Below, piece by piece: positions 24,424-31,366 of a stretch of 64,000 nt of DNA. The DNA is taken from assembly GCA_964472525.1 (NCBI GenBank), contig CAYYLL010000011.1, positions 1 through 64,000 on the forward strand, in the 5' to 3' direction. Source of the stretch: SZUA-37 sp964472525 (lineage in GTDB: Bacteria; Pseudomonadota; Gammaproteobacteria; UBA6429; Thiohalophilaceae). Positions within the stretch are counted from its first letter, which is position 1; the number at the start of each line of letters is the position of its first letter. The notes beneath the pieces are model-generated. The model had not been told where the DNA came from, did not search any database, and saw only the letters and a list, made by a program, of their open reading frames with translations. A program made the translations under genes and the position numbers.

Positions 24424-24618
24424 CTATTTAGTCCAGTTACCAAAATTATCTTGGGTTTTTGCTTTACCATCTTCATAGCCCGCGCTGTAAGCTTCGGTAA
24501 TGCGTTGCTCTTCGCGTTCTGGGTTTAATACATATCCACCTTGCCATCCTTGAACATACTCAGGGTCTACACCCATTTCTTCCATTTTAGTAACGGCATC
24601 ATAATACTCTTGATTCAT
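24424..24618 (-). CDS. Small conserved protein, unknown function
   Basis: A 64-residue soluble protein (MNQEYYDAVTKMEEMGVD, then WQGGYVLNPEREEQRITEAY, then AGYEDGKAKT). It has no cysteine and no signal peptide. AGGAGAAATTC precedes the ATG, and it is flanked by a terminator downstream and a 51-bp gap to the TrpD-like gene upstream, so it is probably the second gene of that unit. It looks like a member of the group of small proteins that accompany sulfur-oxidation genes, but I know no function. Confidence 0.7.
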   Translation of the reverse strand: MNQEYYDAVTKMEEMGVDPEYVQGWQGGYVLNPEREEQRITEAYSAGYEDGKAKTQDNFGNWTK

Positions 24619-24669
24619 GAATTTCTCCTGTTAAATCAGCTGATTATCAAAAAAAGTTAAACTATAGTC

Positions 24670-25788
24670 TTACTTGACTCCAGTGAAGCGTGTATAGGCT
24701 TCACCCGAATCCAAGATTCTTCGTACCTTATCCGCCGCAGCAGATAAGTTTTCGGCTCGCCCAGTTTCAAATTTTCTGGTGTGAGCCAAAACAATGGCGC
24801 AGGAGTATACCAGACTGTCGTAGGAAACGCCTTTATTTCCTTTCAGTGCAGCAAGTCCTGCTTCTGCTGTGGCCTCGGCAGCGGCATCAACATCAAATTC
24901 TTTGCATTTATCGTCTTTACCTTTGGGTAATGACTCCGGGATAGGAACAGCGCGGGTGTTTTGCTCTATTCCTATGCTCGATGGGTCGAAAGTTTCCGGA
25001 CTTTCTTCGCCATTATCAGTATAACCAAAGACCTTATGCGACTGTTGCAGAGACGGGATAACACCACCTTCAACACCGCGCACTATCATGCCAGAGTTAA
25101 AACCTGCAAAACGAGCCAGTTCAGCATAAACAGGCGGGTAGGCCTTATGCACATAACCGGTTAATAAATGGGTATGCTTTTTTGCACGTATCGGGCCAAT
25201 CAACACCTCAACAGTGGTAATCACCTGACGCTTAATGATACGTTCTCTTAAATCTTTTAAATTATGTAAATCGGGTGCATAGGCTTGTTGGTCGATATAA
25301 GCCCAGCCAATATCTGTGTTTTCAATTTGTGCCGCGGCTTGTGCAGAAGATAAATTCACATTCAGTCCCGCAGCAGCCAGTACTTTGTGAGTCGTAATCC
25401 CATATTTAGGATTAATGGTTTCTAGCCCATGCGATACGGCTGGTAAGCCACAAGCAGCTAATACAGGGGGGATAAACGCACAAATGGGTAAACTGCGGTT
25501 ATGGCCGTTATATGGGTCAGCTACATCGACAAGCTCATCTACATTAGCAGTTACTATGTTTGCACCATCAATAATGGCCTTTAAAATGCCTTTATTTTCA
25601 TCCATCGTTTCGCGTTTCATGCGTAACGCAATAAAGAATACTGCGGCTTGTACCGGATCAGCGTCTTTATCGAGAATATACTGCATGGCAGCATAAGCTT
25701 CATCAAAGCTAAGGTCTTTGCTGTATTCCGGGCCCGTGGCCACTTTGCCAATACAGGCTTTCATTGCTGCTGCGGATCCATTATTCAT
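24670..25788 (-). CDS. TrpD-like phosphoribosyltransferase-fold protein
   Basis: A 372-residue protein with the layout of the anthranilate phosphoribosyltransferase/nucleoside phosphorylase family: an N-terminal helical bundle (YAAMQYILDKDADPVQAAVFFIALRMK) and an alpha/beta domain. The GTGGD phosphate loop of TrpD is replaced by ADPYNGHNRSLP, and the HTHLLTGYVHKAYPPVY segment is distinctive. It is therefore unlikely to make tryptophan; no trp gene is nearby. It may be a TrpD2-type or nucleic-acid-binding relative. It is preceded by the palindrome at 25856-25895. Confidence 0.7.
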   Translation of the reverse strand: MNNGSAAAMKACIGKVATGPEYSKDLSFDEAYAAMQYILDKDADPVQAAVFFIALRMKRETMDENKGILKAIIDGANIVTANVDELVDVADPYNGHNRSLPICAFIPPVLAACGLPAVSHGLETINPKYGITTHKVLAAAGLNVNLSSAQAAAQIENTDIGWAYIDQQAYAPDLHNLKDLRERIIKRQVITTVEVLIGPIRAKKHTHLLTGYVHKAYPPVYAELARFAGFNSGMIVRGVEGGVIPSLQQSHKVFGYTDNGEESPETFDPSSIGIEQNTRAVPIPESLPKGKDDKCKEFDVDAAAEATAEAGLAALKGNKGVSYDSLVYSCAIVLAHTRKFETGRAENLSAAADKVRRILDSGEAYTRFTGVK

Positions 25789-25855
25789 AAAAGCTAATAA
25801 CCTACTAATAATAAAGGGTATTGAGTCTGGTTTGAAAGTATACCGAGCAGAGGTG

Positions 25856-25895
25856 GAAGTCTGAATATCCCTATAGAGGGATATAATTAGACTTC
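25856..25895. promoter_or_regulatory. Nested palindrome upstream of the TrpD-like gene
   Basis: ATATCCCT-ATAG-AGGGATAT (25865-25884) is enclosed by GAAGTCT (25856-25862) and AGACTTC (25889-25895). It lies 68-107 bp upstream of the TrpD-like start and shares its TATCCCT...AGGGATA core with the site upstream of dsrA. Confidence 0.5.
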
Positions 25896-25970
25896 GGGTG
25901 ATTAAAATTTAAAGGTTGGATTGTGTAGTAAACAGCGTATGTTTTCCCCTTGTTCACTAATAACAGTTAT

Positions 25971-26993
25971 TTATTTTATAATAATCTCATCCTGTTTGTT
26001 AGCAAGGTTACTGTTTTTCCGAAACACTTCATTAATATAAACTGCAATTGATTTCATTTCAGCTTTCGATAAAACATTCTTCCAGGCTGGCATGGTTGTA
26101 CCTGAAAGCCCATTTTCAATAATATAAATCAGCTTACCCTTTTGCTTTTTGGTAAAGTTTAATTTGGTCAAATCACGTGGGTGTGGTTGCAGGAAAGTCC
26201 CAATCCAGTTGCGTCCTGTGCCATCTTTAGCATGACAAAAGGCACAATTTTCAAGGTATAGTTTTTTGCCCTTTTTTCCTTCAGGTGATAATTTGGTAAT
26301 AGCCGGTGATTGTTCATGTTGTTGATACACCGAGGCAGCACTAGTGACATCTGTTTCAATCTTTAGTGGATTTTTTTTTAAAGGAAAGGAAATTGCCATC
26401 GGTTCCCAGTGAAGACCTTCATTTTTTACTTTGGCTCGGTCATGGCATGAGATACAACTTGTCAGAAAACGCTGTTTTCCATGACGCTGCTCAATGCTTA
26501 ACTGTTCCCATGGTGTATCCAGTTTGATGACCCCGGTAGCAAATGGAAAGGCATTTACATAACGCTGATGATTTGGCCATCCATTGGATTTGGTGTGATA
26601 TAGGGTATTTTGCCGTTTTGCCAGTATAAATTCACTACGAACAAAGTCGACTACCCATTCAATTTCCTGTGGCGTCAGGATATTTTTAAAACCGGCCATG
26701 GCCGTTTTATTGCGGCCTTCTTTTACAACATGCAGCATTTCCTTACGCTTAAGTTGCTCTGGAAGTAATGATGTGAAATCGCGTGGTTGTGGTTTGAGGT
26801 AAGTGCTGGCGAGTGTTTTGGCATCACCGGAATAGCCATGGCAAAAATAACAGCGAAAATTATATATTGCCCGGCCACGTTCATGGTTGGCTGAATTGAG
26901 TTTAGAAATTTTATCTGTTGTGTCAGCCTGCACATAACTCGTAGAAAAATTTGCAAATAACAATAAACAGGCAAAATATTTTAAAAACGACAT
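25971..26993 (-). CDS. Triheme c-type cytochrome, periplasmic
   Basis: A 340-residue exported cytochrome: signal peptide MSFLKYFACLLLFANFSTSYVQA and three CXXCH sites (CYFCHGYSGD, CISCHDRA, CAFCHAKDGTG). The first and third lie in class I cytochrome folds with PQPRDFT/PHPRDLT and MAGFKNIL/MPAWKNVL segments that supply the methionine ligand; the middle site is in a linker. It follows the diheme cytochrome by 30 bp and resembles it, so the two probably arose by duplication. Likely a soluble electron carrier of the large cytochrome locus. Confidence 0.88.
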   Translation of the reverse strand: MSFLKYFACLLLFANFSTSYVQADTTDKISKLNSANHERGRAIYNFRCYFCHGYSGDAKTLASTYLKPQPRDFTSLLPEQLKRKEMLHVVKEGRNKTAMAGFKNILTPQEIEWVVDFVRSEFILAKRQNTLYHTKSNGWPNHQRYVNAFPFATGVIKLDTPWEQLSIEQRHGKQRFLTSCISCHDRAKVKNEGLHWEPMAISFPLKKNPLKIETDVTSAASVYQQHEQSPAITKLSPEGKKGKKLYLENCAFCHAKDGTGRNWIGTFLQPHPRDLTKLNFTKKQKGKLIYIIENGLSGTTMPAWKNVLSKAEMKSIAVYINEVFRKNSNLANKQDEIIIK

Positions 26994-27023
26994 TGTTATT
27001 GTAAAACAGATTATATTTTAGAT

Positions 27024-27848
27024 TTATTTGGAAATAAATTCACTAAATACATATTCACTGATATTAGCAATCTCCTGTTGACTGAGTACCATCTTCCAGG
27101 CGGGCATTTCAGTTCCCTGTTTTCCTATGGAAATGGCTTTAAAAAGTGCAGGGCGGTTAAATTGATTTTTTGCCAGGTGTTGTGTAAAGTTTAATGGACG
27201 AGGGAAAATAAAATAGGCACGTGGGCCTTCACCATCACCTTTGAGACCATGGCAGGTAGAACAATTTTGAATATAAAAAGCATGTCCTTTTGCACTATCG
27301 CCTTTTAGTCCACCCGGCATGATTGCGCTCATATCAGCTGACCTTTTTTGAGCTTGATTCCCGACATTGAGAGTCTTTTGCCGGCGTATAACTCCCATTT
27401 TTGAGAAATACTTGGCTGCAAGTTGAGATTTATGAGATGTCGGCTGTTTAGTTGAAACAATACGTTTCTTCTTTTTATCCGTTAACATGAAGTTGTTTCG
27501 AATATAGTCAACAATAGATTGAATTTGGTGATTATTTAGCTGGCTACTGAAACTGACCATCGCTGTCCCCGGAACGCCATGTGTGACCGAGGCAATCATA
27601 CGCTCACGTGACAGCTCCGAATTGACATGAGTGATGGTAAAGTTGCGTGGCGGAGTACGTAACAGGTTGCCACCCCAAACGGCTCCAGCTCCTGAATCAC
27701 CATGACATACGGAGCAATTGTCATGGTATAAATCAGCAGCTGTTGTTTTTGTCTCAACATTGGCAAACACTATTGGTATGTAACCAGATATGAGTATGAT
27801 AAATAGACTACAAAACCCGAGTAAACATCTTTGATTAACTAGTGTCAT
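27024..27848 (-). CDS. Diheme c-type cytochrome, periplasmic
   Basis: A 274-residue exported cytochrome with a signal peptide (residues about 10-30) and two CXXCH sites in two class I domains (CSVCHGDSGAG and CSTCHGLKGDGEG), each followed by a methionine-containing segment (GTAMVSFS and GTEMPAWKMVL). A low-complexity basic linker (about residues 130-175) joins them. It is the first cytochrome of the minus-strand unit; the upstream sequence holds both a sigma-54-like promoter and a small membrane-peptide frame. Confidence 0.88.
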   Translation of the reverse strand: MTLVNQRCLLGFCSLFIILISGYIPIVFANVETKTTAADLYHDNCSVCHGDSGAGAVWGGNLLRTPPRNFTITHVNSELSRERMIASVTHGVPGTAMVSFSSQLNNHQIQSIVDYIRNNFMLTDKKKKRIVSTKQPTSHKSQLAAKYFSKMGVIRRQKTLNVGNQAQKRSADMSAIMPGGLKGDSAKGHAFYIQNCSTCHGLKGDGEGPRAYFIFPRPLNFTQHLAKNQFNRPALFKAISIGKQGTEMPAWKMVLSQQEIANISEYVFSEFISK

Positions 27849-27939
27849 TACAAATTACCATCATGTGAGTTCTAAAACTTACCATAAGCAATAACAGTGC
27901 CACTAATAAAGCTAAAGCAATGAAGAATATTGTACGCAT
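27835..27939 (-). CDS. 34-residue single-span membrane peptide
   Basis: A short frame starts at ATG 27939, preceded by GTGAGGAAATAT, a good ribosome binding site. It encodes a 34-residue peptide with one transmembrane helix (IFFIALALLVALLLLMV, residues 4-20) and a short polar tail (SFRTHMMVICNDTS). Its end overlaps the start of the diheme cytochrome by 14 bp, suggesting coupling. Such small membrane proteins often accompany electron-transfer complexes. Against it: the same bases match a sigma-54 promoter (27887-27902), and either reading could be accidental. Confidence 0.5.
   Translation of the reverse strand: MRTIFFIALALLVALLLLMVSFRTHMMVICNDTS
27887..27902 (-). promoter_or_regulatory. Sigma-54-type promoter for minus-strand cytochromes
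   Basis: On the minus strand TGGCACTGTTATTGCT matches the -24/-12 consensus at all key positions (GG 27901-27900 and GC 27889-27888, ten bases between). The predicted start near 27876 is 28 nt before the diheme cytochrome ATG. It overlaps the small membrane-peptide frame. Confidence 0.6.
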
Positions 27940-27980
27940 ATATTTCCTCACAAGACAAGAATCAATTTCCTGTAATTTGT

Positions 27981-27996
27981 TGGCATTAATTTTGCT
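27981..27996 (+). promoter_or_regulatory. Sigma-54 promoter of the cytochrome locus
   Basis: TGGCATTAATTTTGCT: GG at 27982-27983 and GC at 27994-27995 with ten bases between. The predicted start is near 28007, just upstream of the NHL lipoprotein gene. A sigma-54 regulator is encoded in the same locus at 44321. Confidence 0.75.
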
Positions 27997-28020
27997 GTTA
28001 ATTATGAGATACTATTTATA

Positions 28021-29181
28021 GTGTGCAATCAAGTAGTGGCTAGCATTTTGATAATTAATAAAAGAATAACCTATTTTCAACAACATCTATATCAGTTGAT
28101 AAAATTCAGTTTGTTGCTGGGCTTTATCATACTGAGTGGTTGTACGACTACGCCTGAAGTGAACAAAAAGGAAAAACCAATACCGGTTTTCCCACCGCCA
28201 CCTGAAAAGGCGCGGTTCAAATATGAACGTAGTCTCTATTCCAGTCTGGATGTTTCATCAGAAGATTCTGTTAATCGTTTTCGTCGACTGGTTACCGGTG
28301 AGCAGCGAATGGGACAAGGTCTGGCAAAACCTTTTGATGTTAAAGTATACCAGGGCCGTGTTTATGTCAGTGATACTGTGCTTCGAAGTGTTATGGTGTT
28401 TGATATTAAAGGTAAGCGTTTTTTCCAGATTGGGAGGAAAGCCCCAGGGCTATTGTATTTGCCACTTGGCCTGAGTATTGATGCGCAGGGGACATTGTAT
28501 GTTTGTGACGCAACAGCCAAACGTATTATTGTGTATGACAAGGATGGAAATTATTTGCGTGCAATTGGTGGGAAAGCCTATTTTACTCGTCCATCGGGTG
28601 TGACAGTTGATAGTAGTGGTAGCCGTTTGTATGTGGTTGATACCGCAGGAGTTGGTTCTAAAAATCATCGGGTGCAGGTATTTAATGCCAAGACAGGGGA
28701 ATTTATCAAGTCAATTGGCAAACGTGGCAGTGCTGATGGTGAATTGAATCTGCCTCGTGATGCAGTCATAACCAGCAACGGCGATCTCTATGTTGTTGAT
28801 GGAGGTAACTTTCGTATCCAGGTATTTGGAGAACAAGGAAACTTCAAGTTTGGGTTTGGTGCTGTCGGCAGGCGGCCGGGACAATTTTCCAGACCAAAGG
28901 GAATAAGTGCTGACAAACAAGGTAATATTTATATTGTTGATGCTGCATTTGGAAACATACAGGTCTTCTCACCTGAAGGAAAATTATTAATGGTTATAGG
29001 CAAACGAGGTAATCAGGATGCACCCGCCAGATATATGTTGCCTGCAGGAATTGATATTGATGAAAATGGTCGAGTTTATGTTATTGATCAATTTTTTCGT
29101 AAGGTTGACATCTATAAGCCTGTTTCCAAGTTAGTCGAAAAGGGTTCAAATCCCGAGCATTCTGATAAAGTTAAAAAGTAG
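28021..29181 (+). CDS. NHL-repeat beta-propeller lipoprotein
   Basis: A 386-residue protein beginning with GTG (28021). A hydrophobic segment ends in the lipobox LSGC (about residues 38-41), predicting a lipoprotein. After a proline-rich linker the rest forms about six NHL blades, each with the V-x-D-x-x-G-x-x-Y-V-x-D pattern (for example LSIDAQGTLYVCDA, DAVITSNGDLYVVDGG, DIDENGRVYVIDQ). A second copy lies at 37213-38289. NHL proteins are common next to exported multihaem cytochromes and may help assembly or surface attachment. The start is uncertain because the predicted transcript begins only about 14 nt upstream. Confidence 0.85.
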   Translation: MCNQVVASILIINKRITYFQQHLYQLIKFSLLLGFIILSGCTTTPEVNKKEKPIPVFPPPPEKARFKYERSLYSSLDVSSEDSVNRFRRLVTGEQRMGQGLAKPFDVKVYQGRVYVSDTVLRSVMVFDIKGKRFFQIGRKAPGLLYLPLGLSIDAQGTLYVCDATAKRIIVYDKDGNYLRAIGGKAYFTRPSGVTVDSSGSRLYVVDTAGVGSKNHRVQVFNAKTGEFIKSIGKRGSADGELNLPRDAVITSNGDLYVVDGGNFRIQVFGEQGNFKFGFGAVGRRPGQFSRPKGISADKQGNIYIVDAAFGNIQVFSPEGKLLMVIGKRGNQDAPARYMLPAGIDIDENGRVYVIDQFFRKVDIYKPVSKLVEKGSNPEHSDKVKK

Positions 29182-29307
29182 TTCCTTTCTTTTACACCCT
29201 TTTCCCAGGTATCTCTGACTCTCATTAAAGAGAAAATTTATATATTGTCTTTCTCAAACATGGGAAGAAAAATATTTTAATTCCTTAAAAATCAATAAGA
29301 TAACGGG

Positions 29308-29323
29308 TGGCATGTATTCTGCA
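29308..29323 (+). promoter_or_regulatory. Sigma-54 promoter of the tetraheme cytochrome
   Basis: TGGCATGTATTCTGCA has GG (29309-29310) and GC (29321-29322) ten bases apart. The predicted start near 29334 gives a 31-nt leader with GGGGAGGAC as ribosome binding site before the ATG at 29365. Confidence 0.75.
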
Positions 29324-29364
29324 ACTACCATTATGGAATGGAAATTTTTGGGGAGGACTAAATA

Positions 29365-30195
29365 ATGATAATTCCAACTGTGATAGGTATCCGAAATCAG
29401 GGGTTCCTATTGGTATGTATATTAATGCTGGTTGTAATACCATTCGCTAAAGCAGGTGTTGTTGATACCAAGCATAACTTAAGTTCGACAGGAACTGGAC
29501 CAAATACGATTGATTCAACGGGTTCTGTCTGTGTTTTTTGCCATACACCGCATGGTGCGGATACATCTGCATCAGTCCCGTTATGGAACCGGGTTTTACC
29601 TGTATCCAGTACATTTACAACGTATGATTCACTGGGCACGACAAGTCTTGATGGTTCTATAGCACCAGTTGGCTCCGTCTCAATTGCCTGTCTTTCTTGC
29701 CATGATGGCACCCAGGCCATGAATGTAATGATTAATGCACCTGGTTCGGGTGGTTATAATGCTGCAGGCGCCCCATTTGCTGGTACTTGGACTGGGCCCA
29801 CAGCCTCAGCCACACCTGGCGGCTCATTAAATTATTCCACTGCAAGTATTGTAAACATTGGTAGTGATCTGAGTAATGATCATCCTATTGGTATTCAATA
29901 TGGTGGTGGTGGGCTTACTAGCACAGCACCAACTGGAACAACAAATGATGTAGATTTTATTGCACCAAACTATGCCATTATCGGTGGGCAGACTGTCTGG
30001 TGGATGGATACAGCGGGTGGCACAGCCTCAAGAGAAAAGACAGACCTGCAGCTATATACTCGTAATGATCTGGGTAGTACCGAACCATTCGTTGAGTGTG
30101 CAAGTTGCCATAATCCGCATACCAGTACGAACCCAACCTTCCTGCGTATATCCAATACAGGCAGTGCAGTGTGTCTGGCCTGCCATATCAAGTAA
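29365..30195 (+). CDS. Exported tetraheme cytochrome, candidate filament subunit
   Basis: A 276-residue protein with a signal peptide (cleavage likely after PFAKA near residue 31). Four CXXCH sites: CVFCHTPHG, CLSCHDG, CASCHNPH and CLACHIK. The whole protein has exactly eight histidines; the four outside the CXXCH motifs are in TKHNLS, TPHG, NDHPIG and NPHT, which would give every haem a second histidine ligand. The long Gly/Ser/Thr/Ala-rich loops suggest an extracellular protein. Size, haem number and all-bis-His layout resemble polymerising tetraheme cytochromes such as OmcE. It has its own sigma-54 promoter and a trailing hairpin, as expected for a highly expressed structural subunit. Polymerisation is inference. 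Confidence 0.85.
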   Translation: MIIPTVIGIRNQGFLLVCILMLVVIPFAKAGVVDTKHNLSSTGTGPNTIDSTGSVCVFCHTPHGADTSASVPLWNRVLPVSSTFTTYDSLGTTSLDGSIAPVGSVSIACLSCHDGTQAMNVMINAPGSGGYNAAGAPFAGTWTGPTASATPGGSLNYSTASIVNIGSDLSNDHPIGIQYGGGGLTSTAPTGTTNDVDFIAPNYAIIGGQTVWWMDTAGGTASREKTDLQLYTRNDLGSTEPFVECASCHNPHTSTNPTFLRISNTGSAVCLACHIK

Positions 30196-30216
30196 ATAGG
30201 TGTACATGGTGGAAGT

Positions 30217-30250
30217 CAAAGGGACTGTCTTTAAATTACAGTCCCTTGAG
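30217..30250 (+). terminator. Hairpin after the tetraheme gene
   Basis: AAGGGACTGT (30219-30228) pairs with ACAGTCCCTT (30238-30247); a short weak T stretch follows. Probably a leaky terminator or mRNA 3' stabiliser that lowers expression of the genes after the tetraheme cytochrome. Confidence 0.6.
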
Positions 30251-30282
30251 TTTAATTGTGTAAATATTTAAAGGTCAGCGTT

Positions 30283-31320
30283 ATGCAAAGAACAGATTTT
30301 AAAAGGCCCGGGTGGTTTCGACAAATGACATTTTCGGTGTGTTTGATATGTCTAACGGCTGTAATGGGATTGGCTCATGCAAAGGTGGAATACCAGTCCA
30401 TGAAAAATTCAGTTTTTGCCATGTTGGGCAAAAGAGTTATCACTGTTAAAGATTATAATAATGCTTTTCATACCGCTGTTCGCCAAAAGACATACCATGG
30501 AAAAATTCCGCAGCAACAACTCGATACGGTCAAACGCGATGTGGGACGATCTTTAATTGCGCGAGAGTTACTACTAAGAGAGTCCCAACGACGTAATATT
30601 CAGGCCGATAGTGAGTGGGTAAATGGTATTCTGGCTAACTATCAGAAGCGCAATGCAAAAAATGCAGACTGGCAGGAAAAGCGTAAGATAATTTTACCTA
30701 AGTTGAAGCAATATTTTGATGAAGAAAGCCTGATACGAAATTTGCATACTAAAGTTACAGAATTAAAAAACCCTGATACTGCCGAAATAAAAAAATATTA
30801 CCAGCAACATCAGGATAAATTTACACAACCCGCGCGCTATCGTGTTTCTGTCATATTACTAAAAGTCGAACCATCCTTGCCTGTAGCTGTGTGGAAGGCT
30901 GCAAATGAAGAAGCAGAGCGTCTTTTGAAGCACTTGAATGCAGGTGCAGACTTTTCTGATTTAGCCAAATTACATTCTGCAGATGCTTCGGCTAATCAGG
31001 GTGGAGACATGGGTTATTTGCATAAGGGAATGTTGGCTCCACCAGTACAAAAAATCATAGACACAATGAAAGTTGGAGATGTTTCCCAGCCTATTACCAT
31101 ATTGCAGGGTGTCGGTATTTTTCGTCTGGAGGATAAAGAAGAAGCCAAATTAAGTTCTTTTAAACAGGTTCGTGAGCGGGCGGCTGAATTATTGTTGAGA
31201 GATAAACGTCAACAAGTATGGAAGCGGCTCATTGATAAGCTTTGGAAAGTTGCATTAATAAAGGTTAATAAAGAACATTCATCTCTTCTGGCCATGCAGC
31301 AAAAAACCAGTAAAGAGTAA
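30283..31320 (+). CDS. Parvulin-type peptidyl-prolyl isomerase, exported
   Basis: About 345 residues starting at ATG 30283 with AAAGGTCAGCG upstream (an in-frame TTG at 30256 is less likely). A signal or anchor segment (MTFSVCLICLTAVMGLAHA) is followed by a SurA/PrsA-like N-terminal helical domain and one parvulin domain (about residues 175-275: ARYRVSVILLK, GADFSDLAKLHSADASANQGGDMGYL, GVGIFRLED). Such isomerases help fold exported cytochromes and outer-membrane barrels; the flanking genes encode exactly those. Confidence 0.9.
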   Translation: MQRTDFKRPGWFRQMTFSVCLICLTAVMGLAHAKVEYQSMKNSVFAMLGKRVITVKDYNNAFHTAVRQKTYHGKIPQQQLDTVKRDVGRSLIARELLLRESQRRNIQADSEWVNGILANYQKRNAKNADWQEKRKIILPKLKQYFDEESLIRNLHTKVTELKNPDTAEIKKYYQQHQDKFTQPARYRVSVILLKVEPSLPVAVWKAANEEAERLLKHLNAGADFSDLAKLHSADASANQGGDMGYLHKGMLAPPVQKIIDTMKVGDVSQPITILQGVGIFRLEDKEEAKLSSFKQVRERAAELLLRDKRQQVWKRLIDKLWKVALIKVNKEHSSLLAMQQKTSKE

Positions 31321-31366
31321 AGGCATAAATACGCAGGATATGAAAAGAATTAAATAATGAAAAATA

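Noticed and set aside
24670..25788. Tryptophan biosynthesis gene trpD
   Set aside because: The phosphate-binding loop is changed and no other trp gene is nearby.
29182..29307. A second riboswitch upstream of the tetraheme gene
   Set aside because: None of the aptamer core motifs (GCAAACC, CGCAAAG, GNRA hairpin) are present; only the sigma-54 promoter is supported.
28450..30191. Antisense frames across the NHL and tetraheme genes
   Set aside because: They are short, lack ribosome binding sites and lie opposite clearly coding sequence.
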